Positions 5,560 to 5,760 of a DNA stretch of 5,760 nucleotides are shown here, piece by piece. Below the pieces are notes generated by a model that ran no database searches, was not told where the DNA came from, and saw nothing but the letters and a program-made list of their open reading frames with translations. The stretch is from Rubrobacter sp. (GTDB lineage Bacteria; Actinomycetota; Rubrobacteria; Rubrobacterales; Rubrobacteraceae). Position numbers and translations under genes: made by a program. The stretch is taken from the NCBI GenBank assembly GCA_016781775.1, contig JADDPR010000254.1, forward strand, positions 1 through 5,760, given 5' to 3'. How positions within the stretch are numbered: the stretch's first letter is position 1; each line of letters opens with the position of its first letter.

Positions 5560-5760
5560 CTAAACTACCCCTTCCCCCGCGGCGGCCCAGCGGCTCACGG
5601 CCCGCGTCACGTCTTCCGTTGTATGGTTGCCGCCGAGGTCGGCGGTCCTGAACCCAGCTTCCAGCGCCACGGAGACCCCCCGCTCGATCGCCCCCGCAAC
5701 GTCCGGCCTCCCTAAAGCGTGCCGGAACATCATCGCGGAGGAGAGGATCGTGGCGTAGGG
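5560..5760 (-). CDS. leuB: 3-isopropylmalate dehydrogenase, C-terminal part (cut by the window edge)
   Basis: The last 66 codons and TAG stop of a gene that enters from the right edge. Read on the minus strand it begins PYATILSSAMMFRHALG and continues with IERGVSVALEAGFRTADLGG and a TTEDV segment. This is the C-terminal signature of the isocitrate/isopropylmalate dehydrogenase family, including the helix after the ATILS motif and the GxRTxDLGG strand near the NAD-binding region. LeuB oxidatively decarboxylates 3-isopropylmalate in leucine synthesis and can process 3-methylmalate made from citramalate. The adjacent cimA supports LeuB over isocitrate or tartrate dehydrogenase, but the substrate-deciding residues lie outside the window. 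Its final codons also contain the Shine-Dalgarno for cimA. Confidence 0.85.
   Translation of the reverse strand, partial: PYATILSSAMMFRHALGRPDVAGAIERGVSVALEAGFRTADLGGNHTTEDVTRAVSRWAAAGEGVV
5568..5574 (-). promoter_or_regulatory. Shine-Dalgarno for cimA within the end of leuB
   Basis: GAAGGGG on the minus strand lies 8 nt before the cimA ATG, inside the last codons of leuB, followed by the leuB TAG at 5562-5560 and the ATG at 5559-5557. Ribosomes finishing leuB would stop directly on the cimA start, so coupled translation is likely. Confidence 0.6.

Overview
This is a GC-rich window with five protein-coding regions, four complete and one cut by the right edge. I see no RNA gene, mobile element or CRISPR array. 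Three things suggest a high-GC actinobacterium, possibly a Rubrobacter-like lineage: GC-ending codons, GTG and TTG starts, and -10 boxes lying directly against start codons, as in leaderless mRNAs. The gene content fits, but the lineage is an inference.

Layout: (1) A two-transmembrane potassium channel with a cytoplasmic RCK (TrkA-N/TrkA-C) domain lies at 46-1146 on the + strand. A TATAAT box sits 7 nt before its ATG. (2) After a short convergent gap, a lipoprotein with a DUF4015-type putative glycoside hydrolase domain lies at 1303-2511 on the - strand. It starts at a TTG with a strong Shine-Dalgarno. (3) A divergent intergenic region at 2512-2796 holds a 7-bp inverted repeat overlapping a possible promoter for the hydrolase. 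It also holds a TAGAAT box just before the next gene. (4) A radical SAM protein of the PA0069/Rv2578c family (related to spore photoproduct lyase) lies at 2797-3870 on the + strand. (5) A convergent gap with a perfect 11-bp inverted repeat follows. (6) On the - strand lie citramalate synthase cimA (3985-5559) and, immediately upstream, the C-terminal end of leuB (5560-5760). The leuB stop codon abuts the cimA ATG.

How the genes fit together: leuB and cimA form a branched-chain amino acid operon. CimA makes citramalate from pyruvate and acetyl-CoA. LeuB, with LeuCD presumably outside the window, can carry this toward 2-oxobutanoate and isoleucine. The channel, the lipoprotein and the radical SAM gene look like independent single-gene units.

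I found no clear new multigene system. The best items for a second look are: an internal start in the channel gene, placed like the known MthK internal start; a glutamate at the last position of the channel's selectivity filter; two apparently leaderless promoters; and the poorly characterised hydrolase and radical SAM proteins.
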